From positions 1 to 64,000 of the forward strand of contig CAYNEI010000008.1 in NCBI GenBank assembly GCA_964396185.1: a stretch of DNA of 64,000 bases. Reading direction: 5' to 3'. Position numbers and translations under genes: made by a program. This document shows, piece after piece, positions 32,561-39,816 of this stretch (position 1 is its first letter; each line of letters starts with the position of its first letter). The notes beneath the pieces were generated by a model. That model saw only the letters and a program-made list of their open reading frames with translations, was not told the DNA's origin and searched no databases. The DNA comes from CAYNEI01 sp964396185. Lineage in GTDB: Archaea; Thermoplasmatota; SW-10-69-26.

Positions 32561-32568
32561 GTATGAAA
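32561..32568 (-). promoter_or_regulatory. TATA box of the medium-chain dehydrogenase gene
   Basis: The minus strand reads CTTTCATA, centred about 26 bases before ATG 32539, which is the leaderless spacing. Confidence 0.5.
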
Positions 32569-32678
32569 GCGCTGCGGCGAGAACGTCGCATCGTCGTCGG
32601 GGCGTTCGCAGGCCCCTTGTCGCGGATGTGTCGACCTGGCCGATCAGGCCAGACCGTCATCGGGGGATCCCAGAGGCG

Positions 32679-32894
32679 CTACCAGGGGTTGACGCCGTCC
32701 TCGAGGATCTGGATGTTCGTTGCGCGCGGGCCTTTCTCGGCCTGCTCGATCTCGAACTCAACTTCCTGACCCTCACGTGGCTTGCCATCGTCGATGTCGT
32801 CCATGTGGAAGAAGACGTCGTCGTCGGAAGCCGGGGTCTCGATGAAACCGTAGCCCTTCCTGTTGTGGAAGAACTTGACCGTACCAGTGGCCAT
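32679..32894 (-). CDS. Cold-shock-domain protein (CspA family)
   Basis: The 71-residue protein has RNP1 GYGFIET and RNP2 VFFHMDDI, within the classic MATGTVKFFHNRKGYGFIET start. It is a five-stranded nucleic-acid-binding OB fold acting as an RNA chaperone. A second csp gene lies at 37544. CTTTTCAAG (about 32919-32927) is a possible TATA box. Confidence 0.95.
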   Translation of the reverse strand: MATGTVKFFHNRKGYGFIETPASDDDVFFHMDDIDDGKPREGQEVEFEIEQAEKGPRATNIQILEDGVNPW

Positions 32895-32940
32895 GGGATT
32901 GCTTAGAGCAGGCCTCCCCTTGAAAAGGTTTGGGTAGAGG

Positions 32941-32955
32941 ACCCCGATCCGGGGT
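32941..32955. other. Perfect 6-bp hairpin upstream of the cold-shock gene
   Basis: ACCCCG-ATC-CGGGGT is located 47-61 bases before the csp start. Its position suits an operator or a leader structure; no direct evidence of function. Confidence 0.35.
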
Positions 32956-33024
32956 AGGGTGGCGTGTGGGGGTCTAGAGGCCCGTGGAGGCCATCTGGGC
33001 GGGGCTCCTCATGCCAAACTGCTC

Positions 33025-33042
33025 GCCTCGGATCGGCGAGGC
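33025..33042 (-). terminator. Hairpin after the accessory operon
   Basis: GCCTCG (33025-33030) and CGAGGC (33037-33042) form a 6-bp stem with a 6-base loop. It lies 8 bases beyond the stop of the last accessory gene (33050). It may end the operon transcript; no clear U-tract follows. Confidence 0.4.
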
Positions 33043-33049
33043 AAGCTGA

Positions 33050-33505
33050 TCACCACACCTGATCCGCCACGTCGAGCACAACGATCCTCTGATGCTCGTC
33101 GAGGCCCGAGAGCCTTCTCTTCAGTTTTCTGGGCTTCCGGCCATAGTAGATCCAGATTCGATGTGCAACCCTCGCTGACAGAAGCTTCCTGATGGACTTC
33201 AACCGGGGCGATGAGTCGATCTCGATCGCCGCAACCGGAGCCACCCGTGGACCCCAGACGACGTCGATCGAGCCACCGCAAGGGGGCTTCCACTCGGTGT
33301 GGCCGTTGTAACCGAACTCCAGTGCGAGGTCCCTGATCTCAGCCTGCAGCGCCTTGTGGAACTCGTATTTTCCCGACTCGATTGACGGGACCGTCTCAAT
33401 GATCGAAACGGTTTCCTCTCGGAGGCGCTTGCTTGAAATCGGAGGGCGGTCTCCGCCTGTGGGGGATCCCCCGCCTACCTCCACTCGATAAGGTGGATCG
33501 CTCAC
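33050..33505 (-). CDS. Accessory-operon protein with possible PD-(D/E)XK-like core
   Basis: The 151-residue basic protein contains a helix (GKYEFHKALQAEIRDLALEFG), then HTEWKPPCGGSIDVVWGPRVAPVAAIEIDSS and IRKLLSARVAHRIWIYYGRK. The Asp in SIDVVW and the E-x-D in AIEID after two strands recall the metal-binding part of PD-(D/E)XK nucleases, but the final Lys is not in the usual place, so this is a tentative fold call. It starts at GTG 33505 after an SD-like GGAGG and is the last gene of the operon. Confidence 0.5.
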   Translation of the reverse strand: MSDPPYRVEVGGGSPTGGDRPPISSKRLREETVSIIETVPSIESGKYEFHKALQAEIRDLALEFGYNGHTEWKPPCGGSIDVVWGPRVAPVAAIEIDSSPRLKSIRKLLSARVAHRIWIYYGRKPRKLKRRLSGLDEHQRIVVLDVADQVW

Positions 33506-33521
33506 GGAAATCTATCCTCCA

Positions 33522-33965
33522 TCACAACCTCTCCACAGAGGTCCGGCTATCGATCACTAGCTCGGGGCGGCGGTTGAAAGAGTCTACCCTCGCACCAGTG
33601 ATCTCGTAGACCGCACCCTCCTCGAGGCTCGGCGGGGAATCGGAGGCCCACGATTTGAACGAGATCGTCTCCTCAGGGTTTGCAGCGTCCTGTAAGACTC
33701 CTCGCTGAGACATGTTGGCCTCTGCCTGATCCGGGGTAGGGTCCACAAGAGTCTTGACCCGGACGCGGACCGGTACCCGTTTGTCGTTTGTTGTAATCCG
33801 GCCCAACGTCTTACAGGGCGCTAGCTTCCGGTGTGATCCATTCTCAAGGTACGGCTCAGGCTTGAGCTCATTCTGAGACGGAAGCTTGTGGTCCCCACGC
33901 CCGGGCGAGAGCTGGTTCGCCCAGTGCTTCTTGCGCTGCTCATCGGGGTTGAACGCCATCTTCAC
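33522..33965 (-). CDS. OB-fold (RPA-like) protein of the accessory operon
   Basis: In this 147-residue protein residues about 60-140 read as an OB fold of single-strand-DNA-binding type: VPVRVRVKTLVDPTP, QRGVLQDAANPEETISFKSWA, LEEGAVYEITGARVDSFNRRPELVID. In RPA-like proteins the same order is found (modification of nucleic acid, D-E-T, then G-x-x-Y-x-I-x-x-A). The start is GTG 33965, whose bases overlap the TGA of the 45-residue gene (GTGA). Function in the operon is unknown. Confidence 0.6.
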   Translation of the reverse strand: MKMAFNPDEQRKKHWANQLSPGRGDHKLPSQNELKPEPYLENGSHRKLAPCKTLGRITTNDKRVPVRVRVKTLVDPTPDQAEANMSQRGVLQDAANPEETISFKSWASDSPPSLEEGAVYEITGARVDSFNRRPELVIDSRTSVERL

Positions 33966-34099
33966 CTCACCCCCCTCAACCGTTCCATGGCCCCGCGGCC
34001 TGGCGGGATGTCCACAGTGGCGCCCACAAGTCGCAGGAAAATCCGGAGTCCAACCATCCGGGTCCGAACCACGACAACGTCGGGAGCTAATGGGCTCAC
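33962..34099 (-). CDS. 45-residue basic protein linking RelE-like and OB-fold genes
   Basis: The protein begins MSPLAPDVVVVRTRMVGLRI and continues with a short hydrophobic and basic stretch. It is accepted as a gene because its GTG overlaps the TGA of the RelE-like gene and its TGA overlaps the GTG of the OB-fold gene, both as GTGA. Without it the two flanking genes would be 130 bases apart. No family is recognised. Confidence 0.5.
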   Translation of the reverse strand: MSPLAPDVVVVRTRMVGLRIFLRLVGATVDIPPGRGAMERLRGVR

Positions 34100-34482
34100 G
34101 CTCCCACCTCCAGGGGATTCTCCGGGGAACGCACGACGATCCTGTGCGCGTGGGCCTCTTCCTTCAGGATCGGGCGGAGCCATCTGTAGCCTCGTCGCCG
34201 ATCAAAGAGGCGTACAACCCAGACGCCCTCACGGTCGCACATGAAGACACACCGGTACGGGCCGATGCGTAGCCTTTGAAACTGGCGCTCTGTAGCCAGA
34301 TGCAGGGCATCGATATCCAGTCTAGCCCGCCTCGCATGTGGGCTGGCTAGCCAACGCAGCCGGTCGACGATCCGGCGCTCCTCGAGCCGGCCGAGTTCAT
34401 CTAGAAATCCGCGGACCTGCTCATGGATGTACACTTCGCGCGGTCGGGTGGGTTCGTCGTATCCGGCGGAGTACGCACTCAT
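34096..34482 (-). CDS. RelE/ParE-superfamily toxin-like protein
   Basis: The 128-residue protein has two N-terminal helices VRGFLDELGRLEERRIVDRLRWLA and the beta-sheet core FQRLRIGPYRCVFMCDREGVWVVRLFDRRRGYRWL. This is the R-x-G-x-Y-R ... R-x-x-Y pattern of RelE-like ribosome-dependent RNases. The C-terminal tail has further His and Arg residues. The ATG overlaps the TGA of a 56-residue upstream gene (ATGA), a plausible antitoxin position. Confidence 0.68.
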   Translation of the reverse strand: MSAYSAGYDEPTRPREVYIHEQVRGFLDELGRLEERRIVDRLRWLASPHARRARLDIDALHLATERQFQRLRIGPYRCVFMCDREGVWVVRLFDRRRGYRWLRPILKEEAHAHRIVVRSPENPLEVGA

Positions 34483-34649
34483 CGGGCCCACCTCGGGCGA
34501 GCTGGCGGGATGGGGATCTCCTGAGCCCCGGCCGGCATCCCGCGCCCCATCCAATCGTAGACCGCAGTGTGCAGGACGATGGCGGCCCGGACAGCCTTGG
34601 ATCCCTCGGTCGGTGACGGACGGGGAAGGAGCTTGCCCGTCTCACTCAT
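34479..34649 (-). CDS. 56-residue small protein, candidate antitoxin of the RelE-like toxin
   Basis: It contains SKAVRAAIVLHTAVYDWMGRGMP, a probable helix, and a proline-rich end. It begins at ATG 34649, inside the last codons of the upstream acidic gene, and ends by overlapping the toxin start. Position suggests an antitoxin, but no known antitoxin fold is visible. Confidence 0.5.
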   Translation of the reverse strand: MSETGKLLPRPSPTEGSKAVRAAIVLHTAVYDWMGRGMPAGAQEIPIPPARPRWAR

Positions 34650-35037
34650 GGCCGTCCACCTCCCTGGAAGGCTCAAGCAGGGCGGCGAGGAGCCAAAGGG
34701 CCTCGCCATCGGTCTCCGCAACGAACTCAGCGGTTCCCCGGTGCTCATCCAGCTCTTCTAGCCACGGCTCCAGATCCTCCTCCCAGATCCCGCCGAGCTC
34801 TGCAGCCTCCTGGTGCATCCACTGGCGGATCGCTCCCTCGTCGGGGCGGCCAGCTTCGTCGACAAGCTCAAGGTGGGCGACGAGATACTCATCAGGGACG
34901 GGACCACGTACGGCGCCCAGTACGATGAGCTGGAGTTCGGAGGAGACCGCCTTCAGAATCGCGTCGCGGCGGATCCGCGGCCCATCGTTTGGATTCTGGC
35001 CCTCTTCGGCTCGGAACGATGATGTTGTAGGCATCAT
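34642..35037 (-). CDS. Acidic 131-residue protein, first gene of the accessory operon
   Basis: The sequence is strongly acidic and helical: AILKAVSSELQLIVLGAVRG, then YLVAHLELVDEAG, then a long stretch EELDEHRGTAEFVAETDGEALW, ending SREVDGHE. Such a charge profile is common in antitoxins, DNA mimics and anti-defence proteins, but no family can be named. TATA GTTATAGG (35060-35067) is centred 26 bases upstream of ATG 35037. Confidence 0.5.
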   Translation of the reverse strand: MMPTTSSFRAEEGQNPNDGPRIRRDAILKAVSSELQLIVLGAVRGPVPDEYLVAHLELVDEAGRPDEGAIRQWMHQEAAELGGIWEEDLEPWLEELDEHRGTAEFVAETDGEALWLLAALLEPSREVDGHE

Positions 35038-35059
35038 ACGTACCGAGGACCCATCCCAC

Positions 35060-35067
35060 CCTATAAC
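35060..35067 (-). promoter_or_regulatory. TATA box of the accessory operon
   Basis: The minus strand reads GTTATAGG, 26 bases before ATG 35037. It drives a leaderless transcript through six overlapping or closely spaced genes. Confidence 0.6.
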
Positions 35068-35204
35068 GCCCGAAACCGGGGGTTTGAGCGCTTCTCTTGT
35101 AACTCTCTTCTCCTGTTTCTTTAATTACTATGTATCCAAAGCATCGCTTCGCTAAGGGAGAACGATGCAGGAAACTTCGTAGCTGAGGAGGTCTTGTCGA
35201 GGGT

Positions 35205-36155
35205 ATGGCATCTCAAGAGTCGCCGATCCCTGAGGAGGTTTCACGCAAACTGGCGGGGTGTGATCGCGCCCATGGCCGCCTTTCGAGGGGCCCCAAAGGT
35301 GGCGAGAGCTGCAACCGTGAAGGTTGGTGTGCCGCGTGTACAGACCACATCGTGGGAAGACGACTTGCGGGGGGTGACGGCCTCGAAGAGCGACTCGAAG
35401 CCTGCGCGCGCGCCTCGAAAGGGTTCGCCATCCTCAGCTACCCGCTCCGTTGCGCCCAAGACGCCAGTATCGCTAGGGTGCTGGATGCTGGCCGAGCAGC
35501 CATCCGTCGGTCGCTCGCAAGAGCCCTTGGATACACGGGCCCCCGGGGAGCATCCGATTGGAAGAGCGCGAGGAAACAGATCGGTGCGGCTTGGAGAGTA
35601 GACCCCCTGGGCTTGTATCGCCCGGAGTGGGACGGACACTCCCCTTCGGAGTGGCCGATCCGGGCACCCTCCATCGATCTCTTGGTACCGCTCGTGAAGC
35701 GCACACCCAACGGGCTCAAGCCTATTCGCGGCCGATCTCTCGAGAGGAGGCAGGAGGCGGCAAAGAATGAGTTCTATGCGAGGTATATCAGCTCCGAGAA
35801 GATTCCAAATGTCTCCTCGTACGACGACCCGGGCCTTCCAGACCTGCTACTACGACTCCCACCACCGGGGAGAAGGCAGGCCAGTTGGAGAGAGGTGAAA
35901 AAGATAGAGTTCCGGAAACCTTGGTTCGATCTCCGGGTAGAACCGTGGTCCACGCTCAGTGGGATGGAACCAGATAACCCATTGTCGGTTGCCAACCGAT
36001 ACGAATACCCCGAGCTTGAGGAGCTCACACGGCGCCACATGCTCGAGCCAGCGGAGGCGTTCCGTGAACTATGGCTGATCGATCAAGCGTTGAATCGGCG
36101 TATCGATTACATGGGGATTCTCGGGCGCCATTCCTTCCCCTGGGATGAAGCGTAG
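35205..36155 (+). CDS. VRR-NUC/PD-(D/E)XK-like nuclease of the accessory island
   Basis: In this 316-residue protein the core GLPDLLLRLPPPGRRQASWREVKK (about 217-240) reproduces the G-x-PD...E-x-K signature of VRR-NUC and related PD-(D/E)XK endonucleases. The N-terminal part has a Cys/His cluster ESCNREGWCAACTDH (about 34-48), which may bind zinc. The gene uses many AGG/AGA, ATA and AT-ending codons, unlike the core genes. An SD-like GAGGAGGT lies about 14 bases before ATG 35205. It faces away from the accessory operon, across an AT-rich 167-base gap. Confidence 0.6.
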   Translation: MASQESPIPEEVSRKLAGCDRAHGRLSRGPKGGESCNREGWCAACTDHIVGRRLAGGDGLEERLEACARASKGFAILSYPLRCAQDASIARVLDAGRAAIRRSLARALGYTGPRGASDWKSARKQIGAAWRVDPLGLYRPEWDGHSPSEWPIRAPSIDLLVPLVKRTPNGLKPIRGRSLERRQEAAKNEFYARYISSEKIPNVSSYDDPGLPDLLLRLPPPGRRQASWREVKKIEFRKPWFDLRVEPWSTLSGMEPDNPLSVANRYEYPELEELTRRHMLEPAEAFRELWLIDQALNRRIDYMGILGRHSFPWDEA

Positions 36156-36169
36156 CAGAAGAGATCGCG

Positions 36170-36946
36170 TTAGTAGGCTCCGAGAACCCATCCCTCAACC
36201 TGTGCTTGTTCCAGCTCTTCAGCCTTGAGCGGTGGATCGAAGTATCCTGCCAGGCTCGCCCGCCCATCGTGATCCCTTAACCAATGGCAGACCGCTGCGG
36301 CATCCCGCTCGTGGGTATTCTCAGTAGGCACATCGTAACGCTTGGAGAAGAGAGCCGGGTACACTTCCGCGACGACGTGCCGAGAGCCCCGACGCTCGAA
36401 CGAATCGAACGGCCAGAATGTGATCTGGTCACCTAATTCTTGTCTGAGCTTCCTGAGCCATGGGAGCCCAGCGTGGGTGGAGTGCCCCACGTTCTGCATA
36501 CCTGTGAAGACGAGCGGGCTCGCCGCACCACCAACCCACTTTTCGGTCAACCGGAGACCTCTCCCCTCATCGAGCACTCGGCTGTACTGCTCGGTCAACC
36601 CACACGCTTCGAAGGCTTCCCTGACCGGTCGTTCGTGCGTGCGCCAACAGTCCCATGTGTGCTCGAGCAGGCGTTCCCATGTATCCACAGCCAGAATCTC
36701 CAGTGCTGACTCAGGTAGCGAGAATGCATGATCGATACCGATGATGGTCCGGCCTCCTCCATCCAGAGTCTCCAGGAGCCAGTTCGCCAACCCCTTGCGC
36801 GACCAGTTCTTCGCCGGGGGGCCATCCGGGCTATCAAGCTTCGATGGCGGCGCGCCACAACTTGCAGTATAGACCTTGATTCCAGGCTGGCGCTCATCGG
36901 CCCTCCCGGCCCCTGAGTAATCGATGCCTATGTAGTGGTCGAACAC
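36170..36946 (-). CDS. DUF429-like RNase H-fold protein
   Basis: The 258-residue protein has an N-terminal YIGIDYSGAGRADERQPGIKVY and TIIGIDHAFSLPE in the middle, then VAEVYPALFSKRY and HERDAAAVCHWLRD near the C-terminus. The pattern (Asp in the first strand, D-x-x-F-S-L-P, E-V-x-P-A, D-A) is that of DUF429, an RNase H-like family, shared with the protein at 60607. The role is unknown. The start is GTG 36946. It converges on the nuclease gene with a 14-base gap, and its base composition matches the island. Confidence 0.65.
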   Translation of the reverse strand: MFDHYIGIDYSGAGRADERQPGIKVYTASCGAPPSKLDSPDGPPAKNWSRKGLANWLLETLDGGGRTIIGIDHAFSLPESALEILAVDTWERLLEHTWDCWRTHERPVREAFEACGLTEQYSRVLDEGRGLRLTEKWVGGAASPLVFTGMQNVGHSTHAGLPWLRKLRQELGDQITFWPFDSFERRGSRHVVAEVYPALFSKRYDVPTENTHERDAAAVCHWLRDHDGRASLAGYFDPPLKAEELEQAQVEGWVLGAY

Positions 36947-37275
36947 ACCACATGTAGGCTGTGGCGCGCGATGGGTCTTGTGGCTGGGTACGAGAAATCG
37001 GCTGGAGTCCCGCGGGGGTAGCTAGGGTCCTTTACGTCTTATCCCGCCTGGAGATGGGTCAGGAGTGTTAGTAGCGTCAGGGCCCATCGTACTCAGCCAT
37101 CAGTAACCGACCCTGGAACTCCGTCTCGGCCCGCTTCGCGCCCCTGACTGCCGCCTTAACCCAAACGGCATGACGCTCTTCGACCCGTCGCTCGGTGTCC
37201 GTTGGCCGGCGACTTCGGGCCTGGGATCCTGAAGGGATGGAACGATTGAGGCGATCCTTGACTGCAGTACACCAG
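36947..37275. other. 329-base intergenic stretch between the island and tRNA-Leu
   Basis: I see no convincing gene here. There is no copy of the tRNA 3' end (att site) and no clear promoter. The stretch includes GTGGT/ACCAC arms around the DUF429 start and an AT-rich GACGTAAAG block near 37030-37045. Confidence 0.5.
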
Positions 37276-37360
37276 TGCAGGGGGCAGGATTCGAACCTGC
37301 GAAGACCTTTGTCACCGGATCTTAAGTCCGGCCCAGTTAACCGGGCTTTGGTACCCCTGC
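37276..37360 (-). tRNA. tRNA-Leu (anticodon TAA)
   Basis: The acceptor stem is GCAGGGG/CCCCTGC with discriminator A. The anticodon stem is CCGGA/TCCGG with loop CTTAAGA (anticodon TAA), and the T arm is GCAGG-TTCGAAT-CCTGC. The variable arm of about 14 bases is that of a class II tRNA, as expected for leucine. CCA is not encoded; the window carries the CCA-adding enzyme. CTTAGAGG (about 37384-37391) is a TATA box about 28 bases upstream. The 3' end faces the accessory island. Confidence 0.95.
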
Positions 37361-37543
37361 TTGGCCGGGCAAGTCCGCCTCGCCTCTAAGCTTGTTCGAC
37401 CTGGCCCAGCTCCCCCGGGCACCGGCGCGGTCGGGCGCTGATGGCCCTGGGGGCCCGCGCCAGGGCTCAAGGCGTCACGAGGACAGGAGTTGACCAAGAC
37501 ATGATGGGAACCAGTTATGTGGGTTGGGCCCTACGGAGCGTCG

Positions 37544-37759
37544 ATGACCACTGGAACCGTCCGACGCTTCGATACGGATCGAGGCTTCGGTTTCATCGAG
37601 ACGGATGCCCGCAATGAGGACATCTTCTTCCACATCCGGGATGTGAACGGCCGCGAACCCTCTGAGGGCGACGTGCTCGAGTTCGCCATCGAGGAAGCTG
37701 AGAAAGGACCACGGGCGAAGCGAATCCGCTACCAGGGCCTCGACTGCCGGGCCCTCTGA
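37544..37759 (+). CDS. Cold-shock-domain protein, second copy
   Basis: The 71-residue protein starts MTTGTVRRFDTDRGFGFIET, with RNP2 IFFHIRDV. It has the same OB fold as the copy at 32679, with about half its residues identical by eye. ATG 37544 is preferred to an upstream GTG/ATG because AGTTATGT (37513-37520) is centred 27 bases upstream. Confidence 0.93.
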   Translation: MTTGTVRRFDTDRGFGFIETDARNEDIFFHIRDVNGREPSEGDVLEFAIEEAEKGPRAKRIRYQGLDCRAL

Positions 37760-37765
37760 CGGTCC

Positions 37766-38077
37766 TTAGCCCTGCTCGCTGACGAACTCGTCGAGAGGCG
37801 AAGCCTCGTCGCTGGGCGGCTGGTCCATCGCATGCTGCCACGCATCCGAGGCAAGCCGGATCTCATCCCGGCGGATGGAGAACACCGCGTCGTACGGGAA
37901 CCAGAGCGCATCCTCCTCCATCCCGAGGCGATCCTTCGTGCGCTCGTCCAGCGCGACGAGAAGCGAGGTGGGCTCCTTCGTGGCTGGGCTCAGCTGGGAC
38001 CCGATGATCCGTCCCACGATCTCGCGATCCCAGTCCAACACACGTTTCGCATCGAAGGGGGGAAGTTGTGCATCCAT
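37766..38077 (-). CDS. PRC-barrel-like protein
   Basis: The 103-residue protein has the segment VGRIIGSQLSPATKEPTSLLVALDERTKDRLGMEEDALWFPYDAVFSIRRDEIRLA, which matches the beta-barrel pattern of PRC domains (conserved ribosome maturation or photosynthetic-reaction-centre H-subunit fold) common as stand-alone proteins in archaea. AGGAG precedes the ATG, and CTTTAAAC (38115-38122) is a likely TATA box. Molecular role unknown. Confidence 0.65.
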   Translation of the reverse strand: MDAQLPPFDAKRVLDWDREIVGRIIGSQLSPATKEPTSLLVALDERTKDRLGMEEDALWFPYDAVFSIRRDEIRLASDAWQHAMDQPPSDEASPLDEFVSEQG

Positions 38078-38255
38078 GTTGCTCTCCTACAGAGCTGGCT
38101 CCCGAGGTTCTTCGTTTAAAGGTGGGGGTCGTGGGGCCTGGAGGGATCGAGCCAGGCGCCGGGGTGCTCGAGCGACCGGTAGCAGGGGTGCTGGCTGCTC
38201 TCGCCGATCACCGTCAACAAGACGGCCCGTCGCAGCGACGAGTGATGGGGGCCTT

Positions 38256-38987
38256 TCAGGGCGAGAGTCGCTGGCGCTCGATGGCGCTCCGGTTCTCCTC
38301 CCAGATACGCGTGGTGATCGGCATCTGCTCCCGGATGATCTCCCGGATGCCGTCCGCGAGCTCCTGGATCTCGGCCTGCGCATCCCCGGCTCCTCGCATG
38401 CTGATGATGTGGAAGGCAGCGCGCACGTTCATCGACGAGGTCACGTTGACCTTCGTCCCGATGGGCAGCAGCATGCGGGCGTCCTCCTTGGGCATGCCAG
38501 CACCGACCAGCTCGTTGTACGCCTCGACCGAGCGCGTGTAGACCCCCTCGATCATGGCCCGGCGCTCGTCCACGCTGAGCCCCATGGCCTTGGTGCCTTC
38601 GCGGCTCTTGACCTTCTCGTGGTCCCACGTGCGGGGCCAGAGGATGTTGTCCGGGTCCTTGGGGTCCATGCCCGAGAAATCGACGTAGCGCATGGACTGG
38701 ATGTCGAAGCTCACGTGGCGATGGCGCGTGATCTGGGCCATGCATGCTCGCGAGACCCGGTACCAGAGCGTCATCTGGGGATGCTCGAAGACCCCCCAGT
38801 GGCCCCGCAGCATGAGCTTCTTGAGCAACAGCTCCTGCTTCTCCTCCAGGGTGTCGCCCTTGACGGAGGCCATGACGGTCTCGAGATCATCCTCCCAGAC
38901 CTTGCCTGGGTAGTAGTCGTTGCGTGCGCACCGGCAGACGAGCTCTTCCGGGTCGCTGGTGAACGCGAGCAGCTTCATCTCGACCAT
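38256..38987 (-). CDS. thyX: Flavin-dependent thymidylate synthase ThyX
   Basis: The 243-residue protein carries the ThyX signature RHRHVSFDIQSMRY (about 82-95; RHRxxS...SxRY). It also has ELVCRCARNDYYPGK at the N-terminus, HWGVFEHPQMTLWYRVSRACMAQITRHR before the motif and LLPIGTKVNVTSSMNVRAAFHI near the dUMP site. ThyX makes dTMP from dUMP using FAD, NADPH and methylene-folate. Start ATG 38987 (MVEMKLLAF) is chosen over an upstream, low-complexity extension. Confidence 0.95.
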   Translation of the reverse strand: MVEMKLLAFTSDPEELVCRCARNDYYPGKVWEDDLETVMASVKGDTLEEKQELLLKKLMLRGHWGVFEHPQMTLWYRVSRACMAQITRHRHVSFDIQSMRYVDFSGMDPKDPDNILWPRTWDHEKVKSREGTKAMGLSVDERRAMIEGVYTRSVEAYNELVGAGMPKEDARMLLPIGTKVNVTSSMNVRAAFHIISMRGAGDAQAEIQELADGIREIIREQMPITTRIWEENRSAIERQRLSP

Positions 38988-39097
38988 GGGACCACCGGAG
39001 CAGACGCCCCCCGGGGCCCGCTCCGCCCCAGGCAACCCGCCGGGTCTACCTGAACCCTTCGGGGGCGCTTCCCCTGGACATCCAACCTACGTTCCTC

Positions 39098-39212
39098 ACC
39101 ACAAGGACCAAGGACGCAAAGGAACCACGGCAGAACGATCGACCCGTCGAACGGATGGAAGGTGATCCCCGGTCCTTCGAGGGTCGTTGTGCCCTTTGTG
39201 GCTTTGTGGTGA
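39098..39212. repeat. Long imperfect palindrome, CACAAAGG subtype (copy 4)
   Basis: CACCACAAGGACCAAGGACG at the left pairs imperfectly with GCCCTTTGTGGCTTTGTGGTG at the right. The centre of about 45 bases is unpaired. It lies in the divergent gap between thyX and thpR and ends about 55 bases before the thpR start. Confidence 0.6.
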
Positions 39213-39267
39213 TGGTCTGGCGAGGCGAACCCAGAACCGTTTTGACAGAGCGCGAGTCTGCCGCTGC

Positions 39268-39813
39268 GTGCCCCGTCTGTTCGTCGGCTCGCCTGCTCCG
39301 TCCGGTCTCCCTCTCGGCTCGGTCATCGAGGCCCTTGGACCCCAACGCGAGAAGGTCAAGCCCGTGGATCCTGCGCTCTACCACGTCACCCTGGCTTTCC
39401 TGGGCAACAAGCCCGAGACCATGGTGGACGGCATCCTCGACGCCTTGCGCGACGGTGCTGGTGGCATCCAGGCCCACGAGGGCAGCCTCGAGGGGCTCGG
39501 AGCCTTCCCGAAGCCCTACCGGGCGCGCGTGCTCTGGGCCGGCATCGCTGGCACCCAGCTCGACGCCTTGGCCGAGGGGGTGCGCGGCGCGCTGCGCGCC
39601 AACGACATCGAGTTCGACGACCGCCACCCCTTCCATGCACACCTGACCCTGGCACGGTTCCGGGATCCCGTCGATCTCACGACCCTCGTCGACGACCACG
39701 CAGACCGCGTCTTCGCGCCCTTCCCCGTTCGCCACGTCCATCTCTACGAGTCCACCCTGCGCCCGGACGGCCCGGTCTACGAGGTCCGCGGGTCCGCCGA
39801 GCTGGAGGCCTGA
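39268..39813 (+). CDS. thpR: RNA 2',3'-cyclic phosphodiesterase ThpR (LigT, 2'-5' RNA ligase family)
   Basis: The 181-residue protein has the two HxTx motifs YHVTLAFLGN (about 35) and FHAHLTLARFRD (about 117). The leaderless GTG at 39268 is supported by CCGTTTTGAC centred about 27 bases upstream. Starting here gives VPRLFVGSPAP, close to the usual LigT N-terminus. It lies 3 bases before the CCA enzyme gene, a frequent archaeal pairing in tRNA processing. Confidence 0.9.
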   Translation: MPRLFVGSPAPSGLPLGSVIEALGPQREKVKPVDPALYHVTLAFLGNKPETMVDGILDALRDGAGGIQAHEGSLEGLGAFPKPYRARVLWAGIAGTQLDALAEGVRGALRANDIEFDDRHPFHAHLTLARFRDPVDLTTLVDDHADRVFAPFPVRHVHLYESTLRPDGPVYEVRGSAELEA

Positions 39814-39816
39814 GCC

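Noticed and set aside
37276..37360. att site: copy of the tRNA-Leu 3' end at the far side of the island
   Set aside because: I looked near 32.9-33.05 kb and along the island for the T-arm sequence and found none.
39187..39267. Longer ThpR start upstream of 39268
   Set aside because: The extra residues lie in the palindrome repeat and do not match the family. The TATA position supports 39268.
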